Positions 17,209 through 26,171 of a stretch of 64,000 nt of DNA are shown here, piece after piece. Source of the DNA: Castellaniella sp040276065. Lineage in GTDB: Bacteria; Pseudomonadota; Gammaproteobacteria; Burkholderiales; Burkholderiaceae_B. Each line of letters begins with the position of its first letter. The stretch's first letter is position 1. Below the pieces are notes generated by a model, which saw only the letters and a program-made list of their open reading frames with translations, was not told where the DNA came from and searched no databases. A program made the translations under genes and the position numbers. The stretch is from assembly GCF_040276065.1 (NCBI RefSeq), contig NZ_JBELOI010000001.1, forward strand, positions 372,001 through 436,000, read 5' to 3'.

Positions 17209-19145
17209 GCCTCCACGGCGGTGTGTCTGTTTCGCCAGGCGTCGATCAACAGCGAGAAGTTGGCGCCCGCGGCCTCGATGAAGGCCTCGTCGTCGATGCG
17301 CCGATTGAGCCACTCGATGCTGGGCGCCTGCCAGATCGAGCGCCCGACCATGAATCCCTTGATCAAGGGATGGCGGGCTTGTCTGAACGAGGTGGCCAGA
17401 TGGTCCAGGGGCAGGTTCAGGCCCAGCAGCACCACACCCCGGCAATAGGGGTCCTGGGCCTGGATCAGTTCGGCCAATCGGTTCCAGGAGGCTTCGGCCA
17501 TGGGCGAGAGTTTCCACCAGTCCGGCTTGATGCCCAGAGAGTAGAGCCGCTCGAGGCTCTCCAGCACCACATGGTCGTGGGTGTCGGCGGTGACCTTGTC
17601 CGCAGGCGGGATGATCTCGAGCAGGAGTTCGTGCCCGCTGTGGCGCGTGGCCTCCCAGAGTTCGCGCAGGCGGTCTTCCTGGGCCTCGAGGATGGTGGCC
17701 TCGTCCCGGGGATGATAGCCGACCAGGCATTTGACCACCTGCTCCACCGGCCAGTCGGCCAGCATGGAGGCGACCGAAGAGGTATGGTCGAACTTCAATG
17801 GCCGTGACATCTGCTTTTCCACCGGCCGCCCGAGCCACCATCCGCGCCCGGTGATCGAGCACAGGGTATCCCCGCCTTGCTCGCCGCCATCCACGAGGAC
17901 GCCGATCTTGCCTTGCAACTGATATTTTTGCTCGGCGCGCTCGACCACGGCAACCAGCATTTGTTTCAAGCGCCGGACCTCGTCCAGGCCCGCGCCGTTG
18001 TTTCGGGCCAGATCCATGAACTGCTGCCTGTGGTCGAAGGCGAGCACGTTCAGCTCATTCCAGGCTTTGCGGCGTGCGGTCGTGCGGTGCAGGTGATCGA
18101 GGTGTGCGTAGTCGATGTCGCGGCCGTCCTTGGACAGCCAGTATTCCAATTCGCGCGGCGTCGGCATGGCTGGTGCGCAGGCGTGGCGGCTGACCACGAT
18201 GGCACCGCACGCATTGGCCATCCGCGCCGTCTCGGCAAAGTCTTTGCCGCTCAGGATTCCGGCCAGCAGGCCGGAGGCAAACGCATCGCCCGCACCCAGC
18301 ACATTCAGGACCTTGACCTTTTCCCCGCGATGTATGACCGCGTTTTCGATGTCCGTGGGAACCTCGCCGTCGATCAGGCAGCAGCCCCTGGCGCCGAGCT
18401 TGACCACGAAGCCCGCCGGCGTGATGGCGCGCAGCGCCTTCAGGGATCCGATCAGGTCGTGGGGTACGCCGCCGGCGATGAGGAATTCCTCTTCGGTGCC
18501 GATCAGCAGATCGAACTCGGGGATGATTGCTTGCAGACTACGGGTCACGTCCTGGTCTGGGACGTAACGGTTTTCGCCCTCGCCGCGCTTGGTCAGGCCC
18601 CACAGCACCGGGCGGTAATCGATGTCCAGGACCTTGAACGTGCCATGCCGGCGCGCAAAGGCCAGTGCCCTGGCGGAGGCCTCGCGCACCAGGGGTTGCG
18701 AGAGATGCGTGCCGGTGATCAGCAGGGCGCGGCTGTCGGCGATGGATGATTCGGAGATCAGCGCCGGGTCGATCGCCATGTCCGCGCAGTTCTCACGGTA
18801 GAACAGCAGCGGAAACGTTTCCCGGTCCTTGATGCCCAGGAGCACCAGGCCGGTCAGGCGGTCCGGGTCCACCTGGATCATCGAGGTGTCGCAGCCTTCG
18901 TTTGCCAGCGTTTCCACCAGAAAACGGCCCATCTGCTCGTCGCCGACCCGTGACAGCATGGCGGTGCGCAGGCCTAGCCGCGCGCCGCCGAAGGCGATGT
19001 TGGCGGAGCTGCCGCCGAGATACTTGGAAAAGGTCGACACATCTTCGAGCTTGGCGCCGACCTGCCTGGCGTATAGATCCACAGCCAGCCTGCCCAGGCA
19101 GACCAAGTCGAACTTTCTGCCTTCAACGATATTGAAACGAATCAT
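17205..19145 (-). CDS. iolC: Fused 5-dehydro-2-deoxygluconokinase / DUF2090 aldolase-like protein
   Basis: 646 residues. Residues about 10-330 are a PfkB kinase (GGSSANIAFGGARLGL, and the catalytic GAGDAFASGLL); residues about 340-640 are a DUF2090 TIM-barrel like the IolJ aldolase (NVLAFDHRQQF, GILVDGGEQGG-like GVLVDGGEQGG, KLSPM). This fusion is common in proteobacterial inositol operons and covers phosphorylation and cleavage of 5-dehydro-2-deoxygluconate. ATG at 19145 is chosen; an upstream TTG at 19172 would add nine residues. Coupled to iolB downstream. Confidence 0.9.
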   Translation of the reverse strand: MIRFNIVEGRKFDLVCLGRLAVDLYARQVGAKLEDVSTFSKYLGGSSANIAFGGARLGLRTAMLSRVGDEQMGRFLVETLANEGCDTSMIQVDPDRLTGLVLLGIKDRETFPLLFYRENCADMAIDPALISESSIADSRALLITGTHLSQPLVREASARALAFARRHGTFKVLDIDYRPVLWGLTKRGEGENRYVPDQDVTRSLQAIIPEFDLLIGTEEEFLIAGGVPHDLIGSLKALRAITPAGFVVKLGARGCCLIDGEVPTDIENAVIHRGEKVKVLNVLGAGDAFASGLLAGILSGKDFAETARMANACGAIVVSRHACAPAMPTPRELEYWLSKDGRDIDYAHLDHLHRTTARRKAWNELNVLAFDHRQQFMDLARNNGAGLDEVRRLKQMLVAVVERAEQKYQLQGKIGVLVDGGEQGGDTLCSITGRGWWLGRPVEKQMSRPLKFDHTSSVASMLADWPVEQVVKCLVGYHPRDEATILEAQEDRLRELWEATRHSGHELLLEIIPPADKVTADTHDHVVLESLERLYSLGIKPDWWKLSPMAEASWNRLAELIQAQDPYCRGVVLLGLNLPLDHLATSFRQARHPLIKGFMVGRSIWQAPSIEWLNRRIDDEAFIEAAGANFSLLIDAWRNRHTAVEA

Positions 19146-19206
19146 CTGAACTTCCGAAAATATATGCGTCAACCCTGTCCTTTTCCATGTGCTCCGTCCA
19201 GGACGG

Positions 19207-20010
19207 TTACTTGGCGGGGGCCATCTCCATCAGGTCGGCCGGCAGATCGACATGGAGATAGCCCTTGTAGATAGTGTTGAGTTGACCGTTCTGGAAATTC
19301 TTTTGCGCCCACTCGTCGAGGAACGCCTTGAATTTCGGGTTGTTCTTGCGCAGGCCCACCCCCAGCGCGTAGTTCTTCATCAGGAACTTGGTCTCGAAGT
19401 TGCGGTCCGGAGCCTTGTCCTTGAGCTGCTGGATGACGGCCGTGGAGTTGGCGAGGATGTCCGCCTGGCCGCTGAGGACCGCGGTCACCGCCGTGGCGTC
19501 GTCGTCGAACTTCATGATCTGCGCGTCCTTGGTGTTGGCCGAAAGGATCGCATCACCCTGCGCGCCGCGGACGGTGGCTACTTTTTGGCCTTTGAGGTCG
19601 GCGTAGTCCTTGATCTGTGCGCTTTGGGGCGCGGCCACCGCCTGCGCCAGCACGGAGTAGGGTTTCGAAAAATCGATGACCTTCATGCGCTCTTCGGTGA
19701 TGGACAGGGTCGAGATGATGACGTCGGCCTTGTTCGTCAGCAGGAATGGGATGCGATTCGGGGTCGTGGTGCGCACGACCTCGAGTTCGACGCCCAGGTC
19801 CTTGGCGAGCAGCTTTGCGGCGTCAATGTCCGAGCCGGTGGGCTGCTGGTTCTGATCCAGCATGCCGAACGGCGGCAGGCCCAGGTCGATGGCGACGCGC
19901 AGCTTGCCGGCTGCCTTGACGTCGTCCAGCGTGTCGGCCGCGGCCGGCTGAAAAGCCATGGCGCAACTGGCTGCGATGAATGCGATGCTTGCGATTTTCT
20001 TCAGGTTCAT
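19207..20010 (-). CDS. ABC transporter periplasmic substrate-binding protein (family 3)
   Basis: 267 residues with signal peptide (MNLKKIASIAFIAAS, cut after AAA near residue 25). The mature protein shows LRVAIDLGLPPFGMLDQNQQ and the family 3 mark SITEERMKVIDFSKPY. GGAGAG precedes the ATG at 20010. It is encoded downstream of its ATPase and permeases and upstream of iolC. Family 3 proteins mostly bind polar amino acids, whereas inositol is usually imported by sugar-type transporters, so the ligand here is of interest. Confidence 0.9.
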   Translation of the reverse strand: MNLKKIASIAFIAASCAMAFQPAAADTLDDVKAAGKLRVAIDLGLPPFGMLDQNQQPTGSDIDAAKLLAKDLGVELEVVRTTTPNRIPFLLTNKADVIISTLSITEERMKVIDFSKPYSVLAQAVAAPQSAQIKDYADLKGQKVATVRGAQGDAILSANTKDAQIMKFDDDATAVTAVLSGQADILANSTAVIQQLKDKAPDRNFETKFLMKNYALGVGLRKNNPKFKAFLDEWAQKNFQNGQLNTIYKGYLHVDLPADLMEMAPAK

Positions 20011-20026
20011 GTGCCACTCTCCAGAA

Positions 20027-20755
20027 TTAGAGCCCGTTACTGATAAAGTCCTGCAGCTCTTTTGTTTGAGGCGATTGCAAAAGCGTTCGCCCGCCGATTT
20101 CCCAGACCTTGCCCTGGTGCATGAAGATGATGGTGTCCGCGATCTTTTGCGCGAACGCCATTTCATGGGTCACCATGATCATGGTCATTCCATTCTTCGC
20201 GAGCCCCTCCATGACTCTGAGGACTTCGCCCGTCAATTGCGGATCCAGCGCCGAGGTCACCTCGTCGAACAGCATGAGGCCGGGATGCATGGCCAGCGAA
20301 CGCGCGATCGCCACGCGCTGCTGCTGTCCACCCGAGAGTTCCTCGGGGTAGGCGTCGATCTTGGCGCGCAGGCCCACCTGGTCCAGGACCTCGCCGGCCA
20401 CTTCGTTGGCTTGCGCTCGGCTCATTTTCTTGACCGAGGTGAGGGCCAGCGTGATGTTGCGCAGGACCGTCAGATGGGGAAACAGGTTGTACCCCTGGAA
20501 TACGATGCCGATGTCCTTGCGCAGCTCGAGCAGGTCGACCTGCGGGTCGCTGACCACATGGCCGCAGGCGACGATCCGCCCCTGGTCTATGGTTTCGAGG
20601 CGGTCGATGCAGCGCAGCGCGGTGCTCTTGCCCGAGCCGCTTTGGCCGATGATGGCGACGACCTGGCCCTTTTCGACCGAGAACGAGACGCCGTTCAGGA
20701 CCCGGTTGTTGCCGAATTTCTTATGTACATCCTGCAGCTCAACGACGGCCGACAT
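20027..20755 (-). CDS. Polar amino acid-type ABC transporter ATP-binding protein
   Basis: 242 residues with Walker A GQSGSGKST, Q-loop VFQGYNLFPH, signature LSGGQQQR, Walker B LMLFDEVTSALDP and VTHEMAFAQ. The Walker B sequence has DEVTSALD where DEPTSALD is normal; the valine replaces the proline usually found after the catalytic glutamate, a change also known in active family members. Its start overlaps the permease gene by 17 bases. Supplies energy to the two permeases that precede it. Confidence 0.92.
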   Translation of the reverse strand: MSAVVELQDVHKKFGNNRVLNGVSFSVEKGQVVAIIGQSGSGKSTALRCIDRLETIDQGRIVACGHVVSDPQVDLLELRKDIGIVFQGYNLFPHLTVLRNITLALTSVKKMSRAQANEVAGEVLDQVGLRAKIDAYPEELSGGQQQRVAIARSLAMHPGLMLFDEVTSALDPQLTGEVLRVMEGLAKNGMTMIMVTHEMAFAQKIADTIIFMHQGKVWEIGGRTLLQSPQTKELQDFISNGL

Positions 20756-21389
20756 GTAGTTTCCTCTCTAGCTTTCTGCTGAACACTGAAAGCGGGTAGC
20801 ACGTGAGAAAGTAAAGCGCCGCGACCAGGAAGTAGATGATCCCGGGCTCGAAAATAGTGTTGTTCACCAACTGCCCCGCGCGCACTAGTTCGACGAAACC
20901 GATCACCGAGGCCAACGAGGAGTTCTTGACCAACTGGACAATGAAGCCCACCGTGGGCGGGGTCGCGATCCGTAGGGCCTGGGGCAGGATCACCTGCCGC
21001 ATGCGGGTGTAGCGGCTGAGCGCCAGGCACTCGGCGGCCTCCCACTGGCTCTTGGGGACGGACTGGATGCAGCCGCGCCAGATCTCGCCCAGGTGTGCCC
21101 CGGTGTACAGCGACAGTGACAGCGAGGCGGCCACGATCGCCGGCAGATTCCAGCCGACGATCGACAGGCCGAAGAACGACAGGAACATGATCACCAGCAG
21201 CGGCGTGCCTTGGACCAACTGGATGTAGGCGCCCGAGAGCAGGCGCAGGGCCCGGCTCTTGGAGATGTTGCATAGGGCGATCAGCAGCCCGAGGGCGCCG
21301 CCTCCGATCATGGCGATGCACGATAGCAGCACCGTCCAGCCGGCCCCCTGGAGGATGATTTCTAGATGCGTCTGTGTGAACATGTCCAT
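20739..21389 (-). CDS. Polar amino acid-type ABC transporter permease (2)
   Basis: 216 residues, about five helices, with QLVQGTPLLVIMFLSFFGLS and the EAA loop EAAECLALSRYTRMRQVILP. Paralogue of the permease just upstream (21399-22085), from which it is separated by nine bases. Heterodimer partner in the transporter encoded by this operon. The closest visible relatives in the window are the permeases at 4.5-5.8 kb, so the window carries two transporters of the same class. Confidence 0.91.
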   Translation of the reverse strand: MDMFTQTHLEIILQGAGWTVLLSCIAMIGGGALGLLIALCNISKSRALRLLSGAYIQLVQGTPLLVIMFLSFFGLSIVGWNLPAIVAASLSLSLYTGAHLGEIWRGCIQSVPKSQWEAAECLALSRYTRMRQVILPQALRIATPPTVGFIVQLVKNSSLASVIGFVELVRAGQLVNNTIFEPGIIYFLVAALYFLTCYPLSVFSRKLERKLHVGRR

Positions 21390-21398
21390 CGCGGCCGC

Positions 21399-22085
21399 CT
21401 AGATCGAAATCGAAGAACCCAGCCTGCGGCGGCGGGTGAAGATCAACATGCCCAGCAGCCACAGGCCGAGCCGCATGCTGAAGGCCAGCAACAGATAGAG
21501 GCCGGCGATGACGGTATAGGTCTCGAACGAGCGGAAAGTCTCGGACTGTATCTGGCCGGCGATCCCGGTCAGTTCATTGACTGAAATCTGCGAGGTCAGG
21601 GAGGACGCCAGCATCAGGAGCACGAACTGGCCGCAGAGGGCTGGATAGACTTTCTCGATGGCGGGCATCAGGATGACGTGCCAGTAGATCTGGGCCTTGT
21701 TCAGGCCCAGGCATTCGGCCGCCTCGATCTGCCCATGATGCACGGACTGGATGCCCGCCCGGATCACCTCGCTGGCGTAGGCCGCCAGGTTCACACCCAG
21801 AGCGATCACGGCGGCGCTCATGGCGGAGATTTTCCACCCGAGGCTGGGAAATACGAAAAACACGACGAACAACTGGACCAGCAGGGGCGTGTTGCGGATC
21901 AGCTCGACATAGATGCGGCAGGGCACCGCGACCCAGCCCCGGGTGTCCAGGCCGATGGCCAGCAGCGTCCCGAACACGAAACCCAGGATAGTCGTCGAAA
22001 ACGATAGTTGCGTCGTCAGCCACAATCCTCCCAGAAAGGCGTGCCAGTGCGGCAGGAGGCTTGCGAAATCGAAACTGTAGTTCAT
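21399..22085 (-). CDS. Polar amino acid-type ABC transporter permease (1)
   Basis: 228 residues starting MNYSFDFASLLPHWHAFLGG, with ELIRNTPLLVQLFVVFFVFP and the EAA loop EAAECLGLNKAQIYWHVILM. First gene of the operon permease-permease-ATPase-binding protein-iolC-iolB. Its predicted promoter (22184-22213) is about 100 bases upstream and contains an AT-rich palindrome in the spacer. The layout copies that of the 4.5 kb transporter, including the way the first permease begins with a Y-x-F-x-F motif. Confidence 0.91.
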   Translation of the reverse strand: MNYSFDFASLLPHWHAFLGGLWLTTQLSFSTTILGFVFGTLLAIGLDTRGWVAVPCRIYVELIRNTPLLVQLFVVFFVFPSLGWKISAMSAAVIALGVNLAAYASEVIRAGIQSVHHGQIEAAECLGLNKAQIYWHVILMPAIEKVYPALCGQFVLLMLASSLTSQISVNELTGIAGQIQSETFRSFETYTVIAGLYLLLAFSMRLGLWLLGMLIFTRRRRLGSSISI

Positions 22086-22183
22086 TAACCCTGGTCCTGG
22101 ATCGGGGAGGTGCTGGGGGCCGGCGGTTCCGCCTGTTGCGCCCAGGCGCGCGGAGCAAGCCGCCGGGAAATCAGACTGTAGTG

Positions 22184-22213
22184 ATTATAGAAATTTTTTT
22201 CCATTAGTGTAAG
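22184..22213 (-). promoter_or_regulatory. Predicted promoter of the ABC/iolCB operon
   Basis: On the minus strand CTTACA (22208-22213) and TATAAT (22184-22189) are 18 bases apart. The spacer holds GAAATTTTTTTC (22190-22201), an imperfect version of the palindrome found 30 bases further upstream, so a bound regulator would cover the promoter. Confidence 0.55.
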
Positions 22214-22231
22214 TACTTAGAAAATATTTTC
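22190..22231. promoter_or_regulatory. Two RpiR-type operator candidates, 30 bp apart
   Basis: GAAAATATTTTC (22220-22231) is a perfect 12-bp palindrome; GAAATTTTTTTC (22190-22201) fits the same GAAA-N4-TTTC pattern. Their centres are exactly 30 bp apart, about three helix turns, which suits cooperative binding on one face. They lie between the divergent ABC operon and the RpiR gene. The half-site GAAAATAT also occurs at 19156-19163, just before iolC. Confidence 0.5.
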
Positions 22232-22341
22232 CAATAGGACGATACAATCGGAACCGCTCCCCGATCACGGGTGGCCGTGTCCGCGCCTCGTGTTTCCGTG
22301 CGCGGCGGCGAAACCGATCACTTCAGGCAGGCGGGATTGCA

Positions 22342-23235
22342 ATGGCGAAGAAGGCCCTCCGGAACACGACGACCGACGAGGATGCGCGCGGCGCGGGCAA
22401 TGTCGAGACCTTGCTGCAGACGATATCCGCCGAGTACCCGAACCTTAGCCGGCAACTCGCCAAAATCGCTGTATTCATCGAGAGAAACCACGAGTACGTC
22501 GGCCTCTACAAGATCAAGGACATCGCCGAGCGATGCGATGTCCAGCCCTCCGCCATCATCCGGTTCGCACACCACTTTGGCTTCAAGGGCTTCTCCGAGA
22601 TGCAGGCGGTCTTCAAGGCAAGGCTCAGCCGCAGGGTCGAGCTCGAAAACCCCTACCGGGACCGGATCCGCCAAGTCATCGGCACCCGGCAAACGGTATT
22701 CGGCAGCGATGAAATCATTCAGCAATCGACGCAGCGCTCCATCGAGGAATTGGTCTCTTTGGGCTCGGAGCCCAGCCTCAAAGAGATCGACGCCGTGGTC
22801 GATCGGTTGATCGGGTCCGACAAGATCTGGATCGCCGGCATGCGGCGCAGCTATCCCGTCGCCTCGTATCTGACCTACGCGCTGCAGCACATCCGCTCTG
22901 ATGCGGTGCAGATCACCAATACCGGCGGAATGTACCGGAGCCAGATCCGGCGCATGGCGAAAGACGACATCCTGCTGCTATTCAGCTACGAGCCCTACGC
23001 TGAGGAAACCCTGGACATCGCGCGCTTTGCGGCCGAGCAGGGCGTCGCCATTGTCGCCATCACGGACAGTCAAATGAGTCCGTATGCGCAATTGGCGGCG
23101 CACCTGATTCTGATTAAAGAGCGTCCCACCCTCGGCTTCCGCTCCCTGGTCAGCTCCATGGCGCTGGCCCATTCGATATTCGTCGCCTTCGCCTACAAGG
23201 CCGAGCTGGCGGGCGAGGGTGATTCGGCATCCTGA
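22342..23235 (+). CDS. RpiR/MurR-family transcriptional regulator
   Basis: 297 residues. N-terminal HTH_6 domain at about 20-100 (LSRQLAKIAVFIERN, then IAERCDVQPSAIIRFAHHFG) and a C-terminal SIS sugar-phosphate-binding domain at about 140-275 (IWIAGMRRSYPVASYLTYAL and IVAITDSQMSPYAQLA). Divergent from the ABC/iol operon. RpiR proteins respond to phosphorylated sugars, which fits the kinase encoded in that operon; in inositol clusters of proteobacteria the regulator (IolR) is often of this family. Confidence 0.9.
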   Translation: MAKKALRNTTTDEDARGAGNVETLLQTISAEYPNLSRQLAKIAVFIERNHEYVGLYKIKDIAERCDVQPSAIIRFAHHFGFKGFSEMQAVFKARLSRRVELENPYRDRIRQVIGTRQTVFGSDEIIQQSTQRSIEELVSLGSEPSLKEIDAVVDRLIGSDKIWIAGMRRSYPVASYLTYALQHIRSDAVQITNTGGMYRSQIRRMAKDDILLLFSYEPYAEETLDIARFAAEQGVAIVAITDSQMSPYAQLAAHLILIKERPTLGFRSLVSSMALAHSIFVAFAYKAELAGEGDSAS

Positions 23236-23812
23236 GGGAGGGCACCCAGCGGCCCATCCGCTTTTCGATGATGGCCGCATCGCTCGATGGAGTGCCGCCG
23301 CTGCGGGGTGACGCAGTGGCCGGCGGGAACCTCCCTGTCCGCCGTGGTGGCCACGAGAGGCAACCTAGGGTTTTCGAGGGGATCACTCTTTCGAATGCCG
23401 GTATGGCGGAATTGTGCAACATATCCGTCGAAATCACATAAGCATTTTCCGGGGCCCCGGCTACCATGTCCTGAGATACCGCTGATTCGGACTGCCGATG
23501 CCCAGCTTGACCGCTCGCAAGGATCCCGCAACCGGGTTTGACGAGCCGAGCTGCTGAATAGGACAGAGAGAATTTCCGGAGGCTTTGGGGCTTGCCGGAA
23601 GGCGTGCGTCACGCGCAATGGCAAAACGGCAAGGCGTGGTACCAGTGTTTTGGGAGGTCGGTGGCGCCGTCTGTGGTGGCGGCGTTGAAATGTAGTTTTT
23701 ACTGTGCAACACGTTTGCCTTTCTCAGCAAATCAACGGAAGCCGCCAGAGAGACGGCCTGATTGACTGGCGTAATTGCGGGGGATGGCTGCTGGACGTGG
23801 AAGGAGACAAAA
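23236..23812. other. Non-coding stretch of 577 bp before the Liv operon
   Basis: No frame here looks like a protein. The first 200 bases are high-GC and the rest becomes more AT-rich, marking the change to the accessory region. TGTGCAACA occurs twice as a direct repeat (23413-23421 and 23703-23711), which could be a regulator site. A ribosome site (AAGGAGA) closes the stretch. No terminator with a T-run was found after the RpiR gene. Confidence 0.5.
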
Positions 23813-25012
23813 ATGAGCAAATCAAAGTATTTCAAGCTGGCTTGCCAGTTCGCCGCCTTGTCGTTGGCCTTGCCTTTGGCCACTGCGTACGCGGCCGATA
23901 CGACGGGAATCACCGCAGACACTATCAAGATCGGCGTGCCGGGTGCTTTTACGGGCTTCAATGCGCCGTTTGGCGCCGTTGAACACGGTATTTCCGCGTA
24001 CTATCACTCCATCAATGCGAAGGGCGGAATTCACGGAAGAAAACTGGAGCCGATCGAGATCGACACGGCTTGCAATGAGGCGCAGGGGATCTCGGCGTTC
24101 AAGAAGCTTATTTTCGATGATAAAGTCTTTTTCATCAATGGCATCGGTTGCAGCGGGGTCGGGCTCGCGGTGAAACCGCTGGTCTTGACCAATAAAACGC
24201 CGTTTCTCGTTGCGCAGGCGGTGAACCCGGATATTTCGAGTCCTGTGACGCCGTACGTTTTCCATACGGTGCCCACGAGCGTCGATGCAGGCAATACTCA
24301 GGTGGATTTTGCCATGTCCGCCCCCGAACCGCATCGGATTGCCGTTATTTCGTTCAATGATGAATGGGGCAAGAGCTATCACGATCCGGAAGTCGCGTAC
24401 CTGGAGAAAAAATATAATACCAAGCCTGTCGTGGATTTGACGATGGCGCGCGGAGCGACGACGGCGGTTCCACAATTGCTTAAAATCAAAGAGGCCAATG
24501 CCACTTTCATCATCGCGAACCTGTATGCGGTTGAGACCGCCATCATGCTGCGTGAGATGCATGATCTGGGGATCAACATACCGGTAATCGGCGGTTTCGC
24601 AACCAATATCGTGGACTTGCTGGCCAGGGTCCAGAGTTTGGACATCATGCGGCCCTACTGCGGTCTGGATGCGATGATTGCGCCAATCGGATCCCCCGCA
24701 TTGGAGCCCTGGAATAAGATCTTCCAGGCGACTTATCCCAAAGAATCCATAACGACGTACACGTATCTCGGTATGGGTGGCGCCGTCGCCGCGGTCAAGG
24801 CCATGGAGGCCGCGGGGCCAGAGCTCACGCGGGAAAAATTCATTGCTGAGCTGGAAAAGCTGAGGGATTTTGACACTGGCATCCTGGCCGGCAAAATCAC
24901 CTTCACGCCGGAGGACCACCAAGGCGTCAAGCAGTCAGCCGTGGCTTGCTACGATGATGCCGGAAATGCCGTTTTCTATGCATCCTGGCAAAAGCCATTG
25001 GCCGCAAAATAA
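23813..25012 (+). CDS. Branched-chain amino acid-type ABC transporter substrate-binding protein (LivK-like)
   Basis: 399 residues with signal peptide (MSKSKYFKLACQFAALSLAL, cleavage after YAA near residue 28). The mature protein begins TTGITADTIKIGVPGAFTG, the usual opening of periplasmic-binding-protein type I members, followed by YYHSINAKGGIHGRKLEPIE. It leads a complete LivK-H-M-G-F set. Although named for leucine/isoleucine/valine, such systems often carry aromatic acids or other small organic molecules; the P450 and ferredoxin downstream suggest a compound to be hydroxylated. Confidence 0.92.
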   Translation: MSKSKYFKLACQFAALSLALPLATAYAADTTGITADTIKIGVPGAFTGFNAPFGAVEHGISAYYHSINAKGGIHGRKLEPIEIDTACNEAQGISAFKKLIFDDKVFFINGIGCSGVGLAVKPLVLTNKTPFLVAQAVNPDISSPVTPYVFHTVPTSVDAGNTQVDFAMSAPEPHRIAVISFNDEWGKSYHDPEVAYLEKKYNTKPVVDLTMARGATTAVPQLLKIKEANATFIIANLYAVETAIMLREMHDLGINIPVIGGFATNIVDLLARVQSLDIMRPYCGLDAMIAPIGSPALEPWNKIFQATYPKESITTYTYLGMGGAVAAVKAMEAAGPELTREKFIAELEKLRDFDTGILAGKITFTPEDHQGVKQSAVACYDDAGNAVFYASWQKPLAAK

Positions 25013-25255
25013 GGGGGCAGGGTACGGACTTGGCTGCCTGAGCCGTTCGTACGCGGTCCGTAATATCAGGGCGCTCGTTTTGCGGCGTAGCGGCGGCCAT
25101 TGCCGGGTGCGTGGGCAATGGCATCGCCGGTCGCCGTGAGGCGGCCCGACGACGCTTCCCTCCTGATTTCTTAAATTGCTGCCTCCCACGCAGCCTTGCG
25201 GCACTCGGGCGGTGTCCCGGCCATCATTTCTGCAATCTGGATTAGGAACAACCTC

Positions 25256-26125
25256 ATGCTAGCGCAACTCATTATCAGCGGTGCGGCACAGGGCGCCATC
25301 TATGCCTTGGTTGCTTTGTCCATGACGATCATTTATCGCGGTACGACGATAGTGAACTTTGGACATGGCGACTTCATCATGGCGGGCGCTTTTCTGGTCT
25401 TTGCATTTACGGTCTCGGCTGGTTTCCCGTTCTTGCTCGCGCTATTGATAAGCACGACGCTACTGTGTGTCCTGGGGCTGGTGATTCACATCTATTTCAT
25501 TGAAACAACTACCAAGGGATCGCACCTTGGCCAGATCATGATGACCATCGCGATCGGTTTTTTGTTAAACAGCATCGCCAATATCATCTATGGTCGCGAC
25601 GTGGTCGCCTTGCGGCTGCCCTATCACCTCAAGCCGATCATCATCGGAGACGTGATCATTACGGGATCCAGTCTTTTGATCGCCTCGGTGGCGTTGGTGC
25701 TCACGCTTGCATTCTTCATTTTATTGAACAAGACATGGCTGGGCCGCAAGATCCAGGCGGTCTATCAGTCCCCGACGGGGGCCGCCCTGGTCGGCATCAG
25801 CGTCAGACGCTATCAAGCGGGCTTATGGGGGGCGGGGCTCGCGATCGGCGCCGTAGGCGGGGTGTTGCTGGCCCCGCTGACCCAGCTTTACCCTGATATG
25901 GGCCGAGGCCTTTTGCTCATGGCTTTTGCCAGCATGGCGTTGGGGGGATTCGGAAACCTGTGGGGTGCGGTGATCGGGGGGCTATTGGTGGGGATCCTAC
26001 AGAACGTGGCGGGGGCCTATATCGATACGGCTCTCATAGAGATCGTTCCATACTTGATCATCATCATTGTATTGGTCGTGCGCCCGACGGGGTTGCTTGG
26101 GCAGCGCATCGTAGAGCGCGTGTGA
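25256..26125 (+). CDS. ABC transporter permease, LivH-like
   Basis: 289 residues with about eight hydrophobic segments. The N-terminus LISGAAQGAIYALVALSMTI and the loop GTTIVNFGHGDFIMAGAF are diagnostic of LivH, as is the coupling region GRKIQAVYQSPTGAALVGIS. The start at 25256 has AGGA 11 bases upstream; an upstream in-frame ATG (25196) would add a non-hydrophobic leader. Bases 25013-25255 before it hold no gene and may contain an internal attenuating structure. Confidence 0.92.
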   Translation: MLAQLIISGAAQGAIYALVALSMTIIYRGTTIVNFGHGDFIMAGAFLVFAFTVSAGFPFLLALLISTTLLCVLGLVIHIYFIETTTKGSHLGQIMMTIAIGFLLNSIANIIYGRDVVALRLPYHLKPIIIGDVIITGSSLLIASVALVLTLAFFILLNKTWLGRKIQAVYQSPTGAALVGISVRRYQAGLWGAGLAIGAVGGVLLAPLTQLYPDMGRGLLLMAFASMALGGFGNLWGAVIGGLLVGILQNVAGAYIDTALIEIVPYLIIIIVLVVRPTGLLGQRIVERV

Positions 26126-26171
26126 GCGAGGCGGTATCTGATGATGGAACACGCATTTAGAGGAGCCTGCT

